NCBI GenBank assembly: GCA_910574345.1
Contig: CAJSZV010000009.1
Location: 62,001-126,000 of the forward strand
Source: Clostridiaceae bacterium
GTDB taxonomy: Bacteria > Bacillota > Clostridia > Lachnospirales > Lachnospiraceae
DNA length: 64,000 nt
Direction of reading: 5' to 3'
Position numbers and translations under genes: made by a program. Position 1 is the first letter of the stretch, and the number at the start of each line of letters is the position of its first letter. Shown in pieces: positions 26,434 through 34,097 of the stretch. Under the pieces are notes generated by a model, which saw only the letters and a list, made by a program, of their open reading frames with translations, was not told the origin of the DNA and did no database searches.

Positions 26434-27561
26434 CTAATAATTCCCTAGAATTCTCATATTGGCTGCTTCTTCCGCCACGCCTTTTAAGGCGTTCTCTATG
26501 GACGGCTCGCCTAAATTGCCTTCTATATCCACAAAGAAACGGTACTCCCAGTTTCTTCCCAGAATAGGGCGGGATTCGATCATCCGCATATTGACCCCGT
26601 TGTAGATCAAATTGCCCAGCATGTTATACAGGGTTCCGCTTTTGTGGGGGAGCTCGAAGCAAAAACTGATCTTTGCCGCGTCTTTACAATAGATATGATC
26701 CCTGGCCAGAATAATGAACCTGGTTGTATTATTCTTATTATGGTTGATTCCCTCCGCCAGAGGCACAAGGCCGTAAAGCTTACCTGCCACATGGCTTGCC
26801 ACAGCCGCCTGACTCATATCCTGATCCTCAAGAACTTTCTTTGCCGCCACAGCCGTATTGGCCACGCTGAACTGCTGCCACTGGGGATGAGCATTTAAAT
26901 ACTGGCTTGACTGCATCAGCGCCTGGGGATGGGAATAAACCGTTCTGATATCCTCAAGGGCCGCTCCGGGAATTCCAAGAAGCATATGGTTAACCGGAAT
27001 GCAGATCTCGCCTACAATTACATTGTCATGGCGCAGCAGAAGGTCATAGTTGTCGCTGACGGCTCCTGCCGATGAATTCTCGATGGGAAGCACTCCGAAA
27101 TCCGCTTCCCCTGATTCCACAGCTCTCATGGCATCTTCAAAGGTCCTTACATGATAGACGTCCGCCTCATCCCCAAAGTAAGCAAGAGCAGCGCCATGGC
27201 TGTAAGCCCCTTCCACTCCCTGGTACACTACCTTCGCACCTTTCATCTGGAGATGGTCCACCTGCTTAAACCCCAGCCGTACCGTCTGTCCATGTTCCTC
27301 CAAAAGCCTGTACTGGAACCGGCGGCTGATGGTCATAAGCTGGGTAAACAGCTCCTCCACGGCCTGTTCATTAAATTCTCCATGAGCCAGTTCCCGGACA
27401 GAGGCAATCTTAGCCCCTTCTCTCTCTTTATCAAAAACCGGCTTTCCCGTCTCGATCTTAAACGCCGCCACATCTCTCACAAGCGCCATTCTCTCTTCAA
27501 ACAGCCGGACGATCTCTTTGTCTATGACATCCAATTGATCTCTGATCTTAAGCAAATCCAT
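26434..27561 (-). CDS. pheA: Bifunctional chorismate mutase / prephenate dehydratase
   Basis: 375 aa with the full three-domain order. AroQ-type chorismate mutase spans 1-85 (IRDQLDVIDKEIVRLFEER). Prephenate dehydratase spans about 108-290 (YQGVEGAYSH start, catalytic NNTTRF near 280). A C-terminal ACT domain (KSGTLYNMLG, then ESRPILGRNWEYRF) should bind phenylalanine for feedback control. Makes phenylpyruvate for Phe synthesis. It starts one base from the plsC stop. No aromatic attenuator or T-box is seen upstream, because plsC intervenes. Confidence 0.96.
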   Translation of the reverse strand: MDLLKIRDQLDVIDKEIVRLFEERMALVRDVAAFKIETGKPVFDKEREGAKIASVRELAHGEFNEQAVEELFTQLMTISRRFQYRLLEEHGQTVRLGFKQVDHLQMKGAKVVYQGVEGAYSHGAALAYFGDEADVYHVRTFEDAMRAVESGEADFGVLPIENSSAGAVSDNYDLLLRHDNVIVGEICIPVNHMLLGIPGAALEDIRTVYSHPQALMQSSQYLNAHPQWQQFSVANTAVAAKKVLEDQDMSQAAVASHVAGKLYGLVPLAEGINHNKNNTTRFIILARDHIYCKDAAKISFCFELPHKSGTLYNMLGNLIYNGVNMRMIESRPILGRNWEYRFFVDIEGNLGEPSIENALKGVAEEAANMRILGNY

Positions 27562-28320
27562 CTAGTTTCCCTCTCTCAGTCTTTTTTCTTCCTTAAGCAT
27601 ATCAATAATCAGTTCCCTGGTATGGGCCCCCACAAACTTTTTCTTCTCCGGCTCCAGACCCTTTATAATAAACGGCTTTCCAAACTCAATGGTTACCTGG
27701 GATGAGGTGATCCTTGGGAAATGACTCTCATATATCTCCGCCGTACCCGTAATGGCCACAGGAATCACCGGACATCCCGTCTTCTCCGCAATCTTAAGGC
27801 TCCCTTCCTTAAAAGGCATGAGTTCCAGATAATCCTCGGCTTCGTTCCTGGTTCCTTCCGGAAAGATCCAGATCGAGACTCCCGCCTTTACCTTGGCAAC
27901 ACCTTCCAGAATCGCCTTTACCCCTTCCCTAATATTCTTCCTATCCAGAAAAAGGCAATTCACATTGCGCATCCAGTCAGACAAAAGAGGAATGCTCTCC
28001 ATCTCTTTCTTGGCCATAAAGCCCAGGGGAGTGGGAACTGTGGTATAGCCCACCAGAATATCAAAATAACTTCTGTGGTTCCCCACATAAAGCACTGCCT
28101 GATCCTCAGGGATATTCTCAATCCCTTTCACCGTAATATGTACTCCCGCCACTTTCAGAATCCGCCGGAACATAAAACGGACAATAGACAGACTCTGCCT
28201 GCCCTTCTTCTCAGGATTTCTCTTCCCTATATAGTTCTCTGCTATGAGGATCGGAATACTAAAGATTAAAAACAGAATCACCATAGAAGCTACCAGAATA
28301 AATTTCAGCATTTTTTTCAC
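27562..28320 (-). CDS. plsC: 1-acyl-sn-glycerol-3-phosphate acyltransferase
   Basis: 252 aa. An N-terminal membrane segment (5-27) precedes the acyltransferase motifs: NHRSYFDI (the H-x4-D catalytic pair), FLDRKN, FPEGTRN and VPVAITGT. Produces phosphatidic acid from lysophosphatidate at the inner membrane face. It is the first gene of its transcript, reading from a strong promoter that lies in the upstream terminator. Confidence 0.93.
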   Translation of the reverse strand: MKKMLKFILVASMVILFLIFSIPILIAENYIGKRNPEKKGRQSLSIVRFMFRRILKVAGVHITVKGIENIPEDQAVLYVGNHRSYFDILVGYTTVPTPLGFMAKKEMESIPLLSDWMRNVNCLFLDRKNIREGVKAILEGVAKVKAGVSIWIFPEGTRNEAEDYLELMPFKEGSLKIAEKTGCPVIPVAITGTAEIYESHFPRITSSQVTIEFGKPFIIKGLEPEKKKFVGAHTRELIIDMLKEEKRLREGN

Positions 28321-28348
28321 CTGTTGTCCCTTTTGTTTTCATCTTTTT

Positions 28349-28377
28349 ATTATATAAAAAGAAAGGCGCAGATGCAA
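28349..28377 (-). promoter_or_regulatory. Promoter of plsC-pheA-DUF815-ppx-ppk operon
   Basis: Minus-strand -35 TTGCAT (complement of 28372-28377), 17-nt spacer, -10 TATAAT (complement of 28349-28354), about 29 nt before the plsC ATG. The -35 falls in the loop of the upstream gene's terminator hairpin. Confidence 0.75.
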
Positions 28378-28398
28378 GTCTATGCGCCTTTCTTTTTT
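28356..28398 (-). terminator. Intrinsic terminator of the CmpB-like gene
   Basis: A perfect 15-bp stem (28356-28370 with 28383-28397) and a 12-nt loop. The stem includes the last codons of the CmpB-like gene and is followed on the minus strand by a T-rich run. Its loop and one arm overlap the plsC promoter. Confidence 0.8.
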
Positions 28399-28835
28399 GT
28401 AATTTGTTCAAATAAAAGTCCTGTCATAAACCATAAAGGAGCGAAGTCCAGACGGATGAGTCCGTCGATATTGGAATGGCGTCCGGTGTAATCCCAGGGA
28501 CACATTCCTCTGGCGCGCAGCCACAAACCGGACAAGTATTCCGCCACGAAGATCAGCACCATGTAAAGAGTTCCGTGACGCATAATCTTATCCTGAACCG
28601 CCAGTGCCTTTGCGGGTCCCACACTGAGCCACTTATCCACCATCTGCCCAATGGGAGCCAGCAGAGCCCCCATGCCATAGATGGGAAACATGAGAAGAGA
28701 TGTCTTTCCCATAAGACGCCAGTCATGGAGGACGAAAGACTCGGCGGAAGTAAAAAGCACTTCCAGACACCATCCCGCAACTCCGCACTTAAAAAAATTT
28801 CTTCCTGCCTCTCTTATTTTATATGCTGTATTCAT
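28380..28835 (-). CDS. CmpB-family membrane protein (putative ABC transporter type IV)
   Basis: 151 aa with four hydrophobic segments. It shows the family pattern of an early GWCLEVLF and a later CPWDYTGRHSNIDGLIRLDFAPLW. Members are annotated as putative ABC transporter permeases, but the function is unproven. The gene is monocistronic: it has its own terminator and is divergent from the DUF4250 gene across a short region with a perfect dyad. Confidence 0.82.
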   Translation of the reverse strand: MNTAYKIREAGRNFFKCGVAGWCLEVLFTSAESFVLHDWRLMGKTSLLMFPIYGMGALLAPIGQMVDKWLSVGPAKALAVQDKIMRHGTLYMVLIFVAEYLSGLWLRARGMCPWDYTGRHSNIDGLIRLDFAPLWFMTGLLFEQITKKKGA

Positions 28836-28853
28836 GGTGGCAGTATGCGCGGA

Positions 28854-28872
28854 AAGAATAAATTTTATTCTT
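28854..28872. promoter_or_regulatory. Perfect 9-1-9 dyad between divergent genes
   Basis: The palindrome has arms AAGAATAAA and TTTATTCTT around a single central T. It lies in the 99-bp gap between the CmpB-like gene (minus) and the DUF4250 gene (plus), adjacent to their likely promoters. It could be an operator or simply an AT-rich hairpin. Confidence 0.35.
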
Positions 28873-28934
28873 GATATACTGGGGATTTTTGAGTAAACTA
28901 AGAATAAATCTTTTTAGAAATGAGGTACGGACAT

Positions 28935-29114
28935 ATGAATCATATTCCCAAAGACCCTGCCATGCTCTTAAGCTATCTGAACACCCAGCTAAGAGATTTC
29001 TACCCTTCTTTAAGCGAATGCTGCGCCGCTCTTAATTTAGATGAGAACCATATTGAAAGCTGCCTGGGCCAAATTGACTACAGATACGATCCGGAAAAAA
29101 ATCAATTTGTATAG
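28935..29114 (+). CDS. DUF4250 domain protein
   Basis: 59 aa. It matches the DUF4250 pattern: PKDPAMLLSYLNTQLRDFY near the N-terminus and IDYRYDPEKNQFV at the end. The second in-frame ATG at 28935 has GAGG nine nt upstream, so I prefer it to the ATG at 28920. A plausible promoter (TTGATA, 17 nt, TAAACT) lies about 55 nt upstream. The function of the family is unknown. The IS110 element has inserted just behind it. Confidence 0.85.
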   Translation: MNHIPKDPAMLLSYLNTQLRDFYPSLSECCAALNLDENHIESCLGQIDYRYDPEKNQFV

Positions 29115-29186
29115 CAACCGGGCCGAAAGGTCATGTTTTCAGGAAGCAATTTGGTAATATGTCAAGAGGAAAATGAAAAAGATTTT

Positions 29187-29282
29187 TCTGGAAAAGGGTA
29201 AAAAAGGGTAACCTTAATAGACCTACGGCCTGATAAGAACGTAAGTTCGACGTGCAGTATGGATTACCTACCCTTTTCCAGA
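29187..29282 (-). repeat. 14-bp perfect inverted repeat at transposase 3' end
   Basis: TCTGGAAAAGGGTA at 29187-29200 is the exact reverse complement of 29269-29282, 68 nt apart. The right arm covers the last codons of the transposase. It could fold into a hairpin in the 3' end of the mRNA or be part of the element's right end. Confidence 0.6.
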
Positions 29283-30544
29283 GAGTAGAGTTGGCCCTTG
29301 TCCAGCAGACCGAAGAGCAGACGTATAAATTTACGGGAAGTCAACGCGAGTGCTCGTTTATGCTGATGTGTTCTGGTTTCAGCATATTTCTTGTCATAGA
29401 ATGCTTTGTATTCAGGACAGTGTCTTACTACACTTCCGGCAGCTTCTATAATGTAGTAGCGCAGATATCTGTTGCCAGCCTTGCTCATGTGTTTGTCTTC
29501 GGCTACGAAGTCGCCAGAGTCATTATCGTTCCAGACGATACCGCAGTATTTTGCAAGAGCATTGGCATTAGGAAAAGCCTTAATGGAACCCATTTCGGCT
29601 AAGATACCGGCTGAATAAACTTTACCAATTCCGGGAATGGAATTCAGTACCGTGTACTCGTCAGGGTTTAGTCCCTGAACTGTTTGAAGGATTGCCTTAT
29701 CAATCGCCTTGAGTTCTCTTTCAAAGGAACTGATACAGTTAAAGGAAGAAGCGATTGAGATAGTAAGCGGCTCATAGAGGCATTTATCAAGCCGGTATGA
29801 GTTGCGGGCTGCAGCCTGTAAGATTTTTGCTGTTTCTTCCGGATCAGCAATACGCCCTCTGCTCTTAGAGTTAATAAAAGCGACGAGGTCTTCTACTGAT
29901 GAGTTTACGATATCTTCGTTCGTAGTGTACTCAGTAAGAATGGCTTCAGCAGTGGCACCATATTTGTTTGCGAATGGGTGCTGCCCATCACGAAGTAATG
30001 CGTATTCACTGAACTTGAGATAAATGTTGTTAAGCATGTAAGTCTTTTCCCTTGCGATACATTCAGTGATGTGCATACGGTGTCTGGTAAGACGCTGGAG
30101 GGCAAGGTATTGGGAACCACGCCATGGTTTGACTGCAATACGTCCTACGCGGGCAAAATCAGCGATCACATAGGAATCAATGCCATCGTTCTTTCCGATG
30201 TCGTTAAAGGACTTCTTGTAGTTCTTGACTTCCTTTGGATTGAGACAGTAAACCCTGACAGAAAATGGCGCAAGCAGGTCACTGGCAGAAAGATAATTAG
30301 CCAGATGGACGCCATAGAAACCAGTGGATTCCATACCGATAACAACGTATTTGAACTGATGGTTATGCTCTAACACATCAGAGATCATCTGTTCCATAAG
30401 AACTGCACCTTCCTGAGTGTTTTCTACGGGTTTCATCCTGATGTAGAACTTCTCATTGAAATCAAGTGCAGAAATAACATGAATACGGGATGCAATGTCA
30501 ATCCCAACAAACAGTGTTGAGAGGTAATCAATAGGTTCTTTCAC
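29264..30544 (-). CDS. IS110 family transposase (DEDD/serine recombinase)
   Basis: 426 aa, intact. The N-terminal RuvC-like DEDD domain has FVGIDIASRIH, then IGMESTGFYG and GIDSYVIADFAR. The C-terminal transposase-20 domain begins VLNSIPGIGKVYSAGILAEMG and holds the small-residue motif EAAGSVVRH, where the recombinase serine is expected. The start is GTG at 30544 behind a GGTGG-type site. With bridge RNA such enzymes join donor and target DNA. No frameshift or stop is seen, so it may be active. Confidence 0.95.
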   Translation of the reverse strand: MKEPIDYLSTLFVGIDIASRIHVISALDFNEKFYIRMKPVENTQEGAVLMEQMISDVLEHNHQFKYVVIGMESTGFYGVHLANYLSASDLLAPFSVRVYCLNPKEVKNYKKSFNDIGKNDGIDSYVIADFARVGRIAVKPWRGSQYLALQRLTRHRMHITECIAREKTYMLNNIYLKFSEYALLRDGQHPFANKYGATAEAILTEYTTNEDIVNSSVEDLVAFINSKSRGRIADPEETAKILQAAARNSYRLDKCLYEPLTISIASSFNCISSFERELKAIDKAILQTVQGLNPDEYTVLNSIPGIGKVYSAGILAEMGSIKAFPNANALAKYCGIVWNDNDSGDFVAEDKHMSKAGNRYLRYYIIEAAGSVVRHCPEYKAFYDKKYAETRTHQHKRALALTSRKFIRLLFGLLDKGQLYSLEKGR

Positions 30545-30589
30545 GGATCATCACCACCTTTCAATAAAAATGAAGAAGAGTAATCATGG

Positions 30590-30795
30590 CTTGTCCCAGA
30601 TCACTACGCCGCCCTAAACCTCGCGTTATGAGCATTACCTGGCAGAAATACCCTGCTGGTGGCTAGATACCAGGATGCAGCATTTGTGTAATAAGTCTTA
30701 GCGTAGCATTAGGGCTGCATGCTTTCTTGGCAATAGCATAAGCTTTGCTGGAGCGACAGAGCAGTGACCATAGCTACAGTTCTTATGAACCTTAT
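30590..30795 (-). ncRNA. Candidate IS110 bridge RNA region
   Basis: Non-coding leader upstream of the transposase, read on the same strand. It contains several stem-loops: a GCAGC...GCTGC pair around a ~32-nt internal loop (about 30676-30717), a CTGGTATC...CCAG hairpin (about 30656-30673) and further short stems. A -10 (30799-30794) would start RNA close to the region's 5' end. Placement follows the IS621/IS110 arrangement; donor and target guide loops were not assigned. Confidence 0.45.
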
Positions 30796-30984
30796 TGTAA
30801 CATCTGGGGCCATGACTATAAAGTAACTTATTAACCCATAGACAGAGAATGGATAAACCAGCATGATTGAAGAAGAATCTTCGGAAAGGATGTTTAGAAT
30901 TATCCTTCTGTCTAATCAAAAAAAGAATAAGTCTGTAAGCTGTTTTTCCTGCTTGCAAACTTATTATACGAGGAGGGAGAGTAT

Positions 30985-31839
30985 ATGGGAATTGCCATGA
31001 TCGGCAGTGTCAGCCAGTATACAAGAACCATGAAGATGACCATGGACTGGAAGCAGAAGAAAGAAAGCGGTAATTATACAAAAAAGTCGGATGAGAAGAC
31101 TTCAGAACTTGACCATTACAGAAGGCAGCTGGAAGAGATTCGGGAGAACGCGAAAGAAGACAAGTCTGCCATATACATGAAGCTGAAAAACGGCAAGAAG
31201 CTGACAGCAGAAGAGCTGGAATACTTACGGGACCATGATCCGGAAGCATACAAAGAAGCCAAAGAGATTGAGGCGGAGCAGAAACGGTATGAGGAAGAGT
31301 TAAAGAGGTGCAAAACAAAAGAGGATGTGGATGCACTGAAGATGACCTATCTGTCTTCCAAGATGGCTGTTGCAAAGGAGATAGCCAACAATCCGAATAT
31401 TCCAAAAGGAGCCAAGATGCAGCTCCTTCTCAAGGAGAATGCCAAGATAAAGGCAGCACAGGAGGCAGAGTTAAGGTTTAAAAGCAGCAGCCAGTACGCG
31501 AATCTTCCCACAGCAGAGGAAAAAGCGGAGGAGACAGAAGAGAAGAGGGCAGAGCTGAGAGGCGAACCGGAAAAGGAAGAGGCGGCAATACGGGCGGAAG
31601 AGGAAAAAGACAGAGAAGAGTCCCCTGGAACGCAGGAAGGGGAGCATGTGCCGGAAGAGGTTCCGGAACAGAGAGAATCCCATGTGTCTGCAGCGGAAAA
31701 GGAGATTCACTGGATTGATCTGAGAGACGCGGCGGAAAGTCCCAGGACAGAACGGGAATATGTACGTGAAGCCTACAGAAGGGAGATGGAAGCGGAGACG
31801 AATACAGAGTTCAGGGAGAAAAACAGGGGTAAGCATTAA
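30985..31839 (+). CDS. Highly charged protein of unknown function
   Basis: 284 aa, not recognised. The N-terminus (MGIAMIGSVSQYTRTMK) is mildly amphipathic. Residues 30-165 are Lys/Glu-rich helix, probably coiled coil, with LTAEELEYLRDHDPEAYKEA in the middle; residues 165-284 are disordered and Glu-rich. No membrane or signal segment. It has a strong GAGGAGGGAG site and ends at a good terminator, so it is expressed as a real gene. It lies beside the IS110 element, which may have separated it from its original promoter. Confidence 0.75.
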   Translation: MGIAMIGSVSQYTRTMKMTMDWKQKKESGNYTKKSDEKTSELDHYRRQLEEIRENAKEDKSAIYMKLKNGKKLTAEELEYLRDHDPEAYKEAKEIEAEQKRYEEELKRCKTKEDVDALKMTYLSSKMAVAKEIANNPNIPKGAKMQLLLKENAKIKAAQEAELRFKSSSQYANLPTAEEKAEETEEKRAELRGEPEKEEAAIRAEEEKDREESPGTQEGEHVPEEVPEQRESHVSAAEKEIHWIDLRDAAESPRTEREYVREAYRREMEAETNTEFREKNRGKH

Positions 31840-31845
31840 GAATCG

Positions 31846-31885
31846 AAAAGGAGCAGTCACAGACGTGTGACGGGCTCCTTTTTAC
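31846..31885. terminator. Bidirectional terminator between convergent genes
   Basis: Stem AAAAGGAGC...GCTCCTTTTT with an inner GTCACA/TGTGAC pairing, in the 50-bp gap between the charged-protein gene (plus) and the ROK gene (minus). Runs of A and T on both sides let it serve both strands. Confidence 0.85.
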
Positions 31886-31889
31886 ACGA

Positions 31890-33302
31890 TCAGCGGTTTT
31901 CCATTGCCTCTGTACAGAGGATCATCTGCCCCAGCATCATATAATCTTTGACATTGTCAATCTGAATGATTTCAGGTATGTACTGTTTTGGGATGTAGCG
32001 TCCGACCTCATGAACAAGGGCTTTTGCCTCTACGATGAGCTTGCAGGACAAAAGAATCATCTCAGGTCCAAGAATTGAAATGATGGCAGCCAGGGACTGG
32101 GCGACCCAGGTCAGGGAACCTTCAGGAGTCATGCGCAGGGAGGGATCCTGAGAACCCATAATAATGGGAAGATATTGGATTTCCCCAGCGACATGTTTGT
32201 ATCCTTCGATGAGCTGGCCGTTGTGGATACTGCCTACCCCTCCTGTTGAGCCGATATAGGGCTGGAACAAAAAGGACACGGAATTGTACTTGTCCTGAGA
32301 AGCATAATAGCCTACGGCGATACAGTTGGCGTCATTGCTCAGTATGAATTTGCGGGAATACTTGTGGGACAGAGAGTCCAGCACATCGCTTTCATGGAAT
32401 CCCTGAGTAGGCAGCGTGATGCGTCCCTCATCAATAATTCCGGGCATAGACAGTCCTACCAATTGTATATCCGGGTAAATGGCAAAGGCCGTATCACAGA
32501 TATCGCACACATCTTCCATACAGATCTTGGGCTTGATACTGACTTCATCAAAGGTAATATCATTATGCTCATTGTAAATTCTGGAGGCCAGAAGAAAATG
32601 GTCGTTATCGCGGATCAGGGCAATGGTCAGAACCTGAACATGAGGCTTAAGCTGCTGCTTTAGGGGAAGCTGCCTTACATGGGGCCGGTGGGAGACTTTT
32701 TCCGGACATATGAGGGGTTCCAAGTCAGTAAAGACGGATTTGACATCATAGGTGGCGAAAATCTTGGGCGGAATCTTATAGATCTTTTTGTCAGGCAGGA
32801 TCTTTTGAACCTTCTCATAAATGTAGGAAATTTGAGGGGCCAGTAAAATGATGTCATACTGGCCGGCGACATGATAGAGATTGCCGTAAGAGACAGCCGT
32901 GAACTCATAATTCAGAGACAGAAGTTCGGCGGATTCATTGAGCTTCTGGGCAAAGAACCCTGTGGTCAGGCCGCTGGTGCAGGACAGAAGAACTTTGACA
33001 GGCGGTCTCACAGTCAGCTCTTTAACGCTCTCCAGCATCTCTCCAAAAAGTTTCATGGCATGCTCTAAGGTATGCATCTGAAAATGAAGATAGAATTCAT
33101 GCCGGTTGCTTACCAGATTCAATACACTGAGCTGGATAATGTCCATAGGGAAAAACGTGACTTCACCCCGGCAGTAATCGGTCTCAACCACGATAACGGA
33201 TTCATCTTTTTCATTTACATAAAGTTTGTAGCCGGAACTTGTCTGGGTCAGAACCCACTGCCGGAACTGCCGGACCAAAGCATTGTCTGATGGTTGACTC
33301 AT
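31890..33302 (-). CDS. EIIB-like / ROK-domain fusion protein
   Basis: 470 aa. Residues 1-100 form an unrecognised alpha/beta domain. About 102-195 resemble a PTS EIIB (lactose/cellobiose type): VKVLLSCTSGLTTGFFAQKL keeps the phosphorylatable Cys (C108) in a C-x2-G-x-T-T loop. The C-terminal 220-470 are ROK-like: LSMPGIID, LSNDANCIAVG and GVGSIHNGQLIEGYKHVAGE. The ROK ATP motif DxGxT, the His after GE and the Cys zinc cluster are missing. It is therefore more likely a sensor than a sugar kinase. Next gene upstream is an RpiR-like regulator. Confidence 0.72.
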   Translation of the reverse strand: MSQPSDNALVRQFRQWVLTQTSSGYKLYVNEKDESVIVVETDYCRGEVTFFPMDIIQLSVLNLVSNRHEFYLHFQMHTLEHAMKLFGEMLESVKELTVRPPVKVLLSCTSGLTTGFFAQKLNESAELLSLNYEFTAVSYGNLYHVAGQYDIILLAPQISYIYEKVQKILPDKKIYKIPPKIFATYDVKSVFTDLEPLICPEKVSHRPHVRQLPLKQQLKPHVQVLTIALIRDNDHFLLASRIYNEHNDITFDEVSIKPKICMEDVCDICDTAFAIYPDIQLVGLSMPGIIDEGRITLPTQGFHESDVLDSLSHKYSRKFILSNDANCIAVGYYASQDKYNSVSFLFQPYIGSTGGVGSIHNGQLIEGYKHVAGEIQYLPIIMGSQDPSLRMTPEGSLTWVAQSLAAIISILGPEMILLSCKLIVEAKALVHEVGRYIPKQYIPEIIQIDNVKDYMMLGQMILCTEAMENR

Positions 33303-33335
33303 ATGTATATTCCCCCTGTTTTGATAAATGGTATG

Positions 33336-34097
33336 TTACACTCCCAAATAATACTTTTGATAATATTGAATCCGGAGCAGATCAAAAATCTGCATCAGCT
33401 GATAATTGAAATTCAATCCGTCATATCTTCCGGGAAGCCGCAGGACAAAATTGCTGATCTTATGCTCCTCTCTGGTGTATATAGGGTTCTGAGTGATGAG
33501 CAGGCTGGTGGCGGCGCCGGGATTTAAGTCGTCGCGGAAAGTAAGGAATCCTTTCATGGCCCGCCCGGTGGCAGAGATAAAGATCAGCATGTCGTCCGGT
33601 GAGAATTTCATGGCGGGGTCATAATTATGGAACTGTACCACATTTTTTCCGAAAGTAATCAGGTCTGTCTGGAATTCCACAGCTATGGACATGGGATACA
33701 GGGCGCCGATAATAACAGTTCTTTTATGGCAGTCGATCTGTTCACAGATTGTGGAGATATAATGAAGCATCACCTCGTCAGACATATCCTTCTCCATATT
33801 TTTTACCAGATTGTCAGCCCTCAGTCCGATCATCCGCCCGCGAATCTGATCTAAGCGGGTAAGGTGGTGCTGGACAAAGGTCTGATGGAAGACATCCCAG
33901 CTGAACCCTATGCCCAGACGACCGATAAAATCATCCATATTCTTCTCGTCTATGCCGGTCTCCTCAAGGACCCTTTCCTTTGTCATGGATTCCATCTCCA
34001 GGTAATGATCCACGATATAGGTGCACAGTTTATAAGAATCATCATATACCAGAGCCCCGTTAAGATATTTAAGAATTCTGGACAAAAGCACATCCAT
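33336..34097 (-). CDS. RpiR-like transcriptional regulator (HTH + SIS)
   Basis: 253 aa. The N-terminal ~75 residues are helical with an HTH-like stretch (MTKERVLEETGIDEKNMDDFIGRLG). The rest reads as a SIS domain: VIIGALYPMSIAVEFQTDL, then DDMLIFISATGRAMKGF. SIS domains of RpiR regulators bind phosphosugars. Its ATG overlaps the phosphatase stop (TAATG), and the ROK fusion follows 33 nt later, so the three genes form one operon. The HTH is divergent, so DNA binding is inferred. Confidence 0.72.
   Translation of the reverse strand: MDVLLSRILKYLNGALVYDDSYKLCTYIVDHYLEMESMTKERVLEETGIDEKNMDDFIGRLGIGFSWDVFHQTFVQHHLTRLDQIRGRMIGLRADNLVKNMEKDMSDEVMLHYISTICEQIDCHKRTVIIGALYPMSIAVEFQTDLITFGKNVVQFHNYDPAMKFSPDDMLIFISATGRAMKGFLTFRDDLNPGAATSLLITQNPIYTREEHKISNFVLRLPGRYDGLNFNYQLMQIFDLLRIQYYQKYYLGV

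Larger units (their letters stand above)
29150..30812 (-). mobile_element. IS110-family insertion sequence (ends approximate)
   Basis: One transposase gene occupies most of the element, with about 265 nt of non-coding leader on its 5' side, as in the bridge-RNA IS110 group. IS110 elements lack terminal inverted repeats, so ends are inferred. A minus-strand -35 TTGACA (29165-29160) points out of the transposase 3' end, and a -10 TACAAT (30799-30794) lies at the other end. Joined in a circle they would form the junction promoter known for this family, giving ends near 29150 and 30812. Confidence 0.6.
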
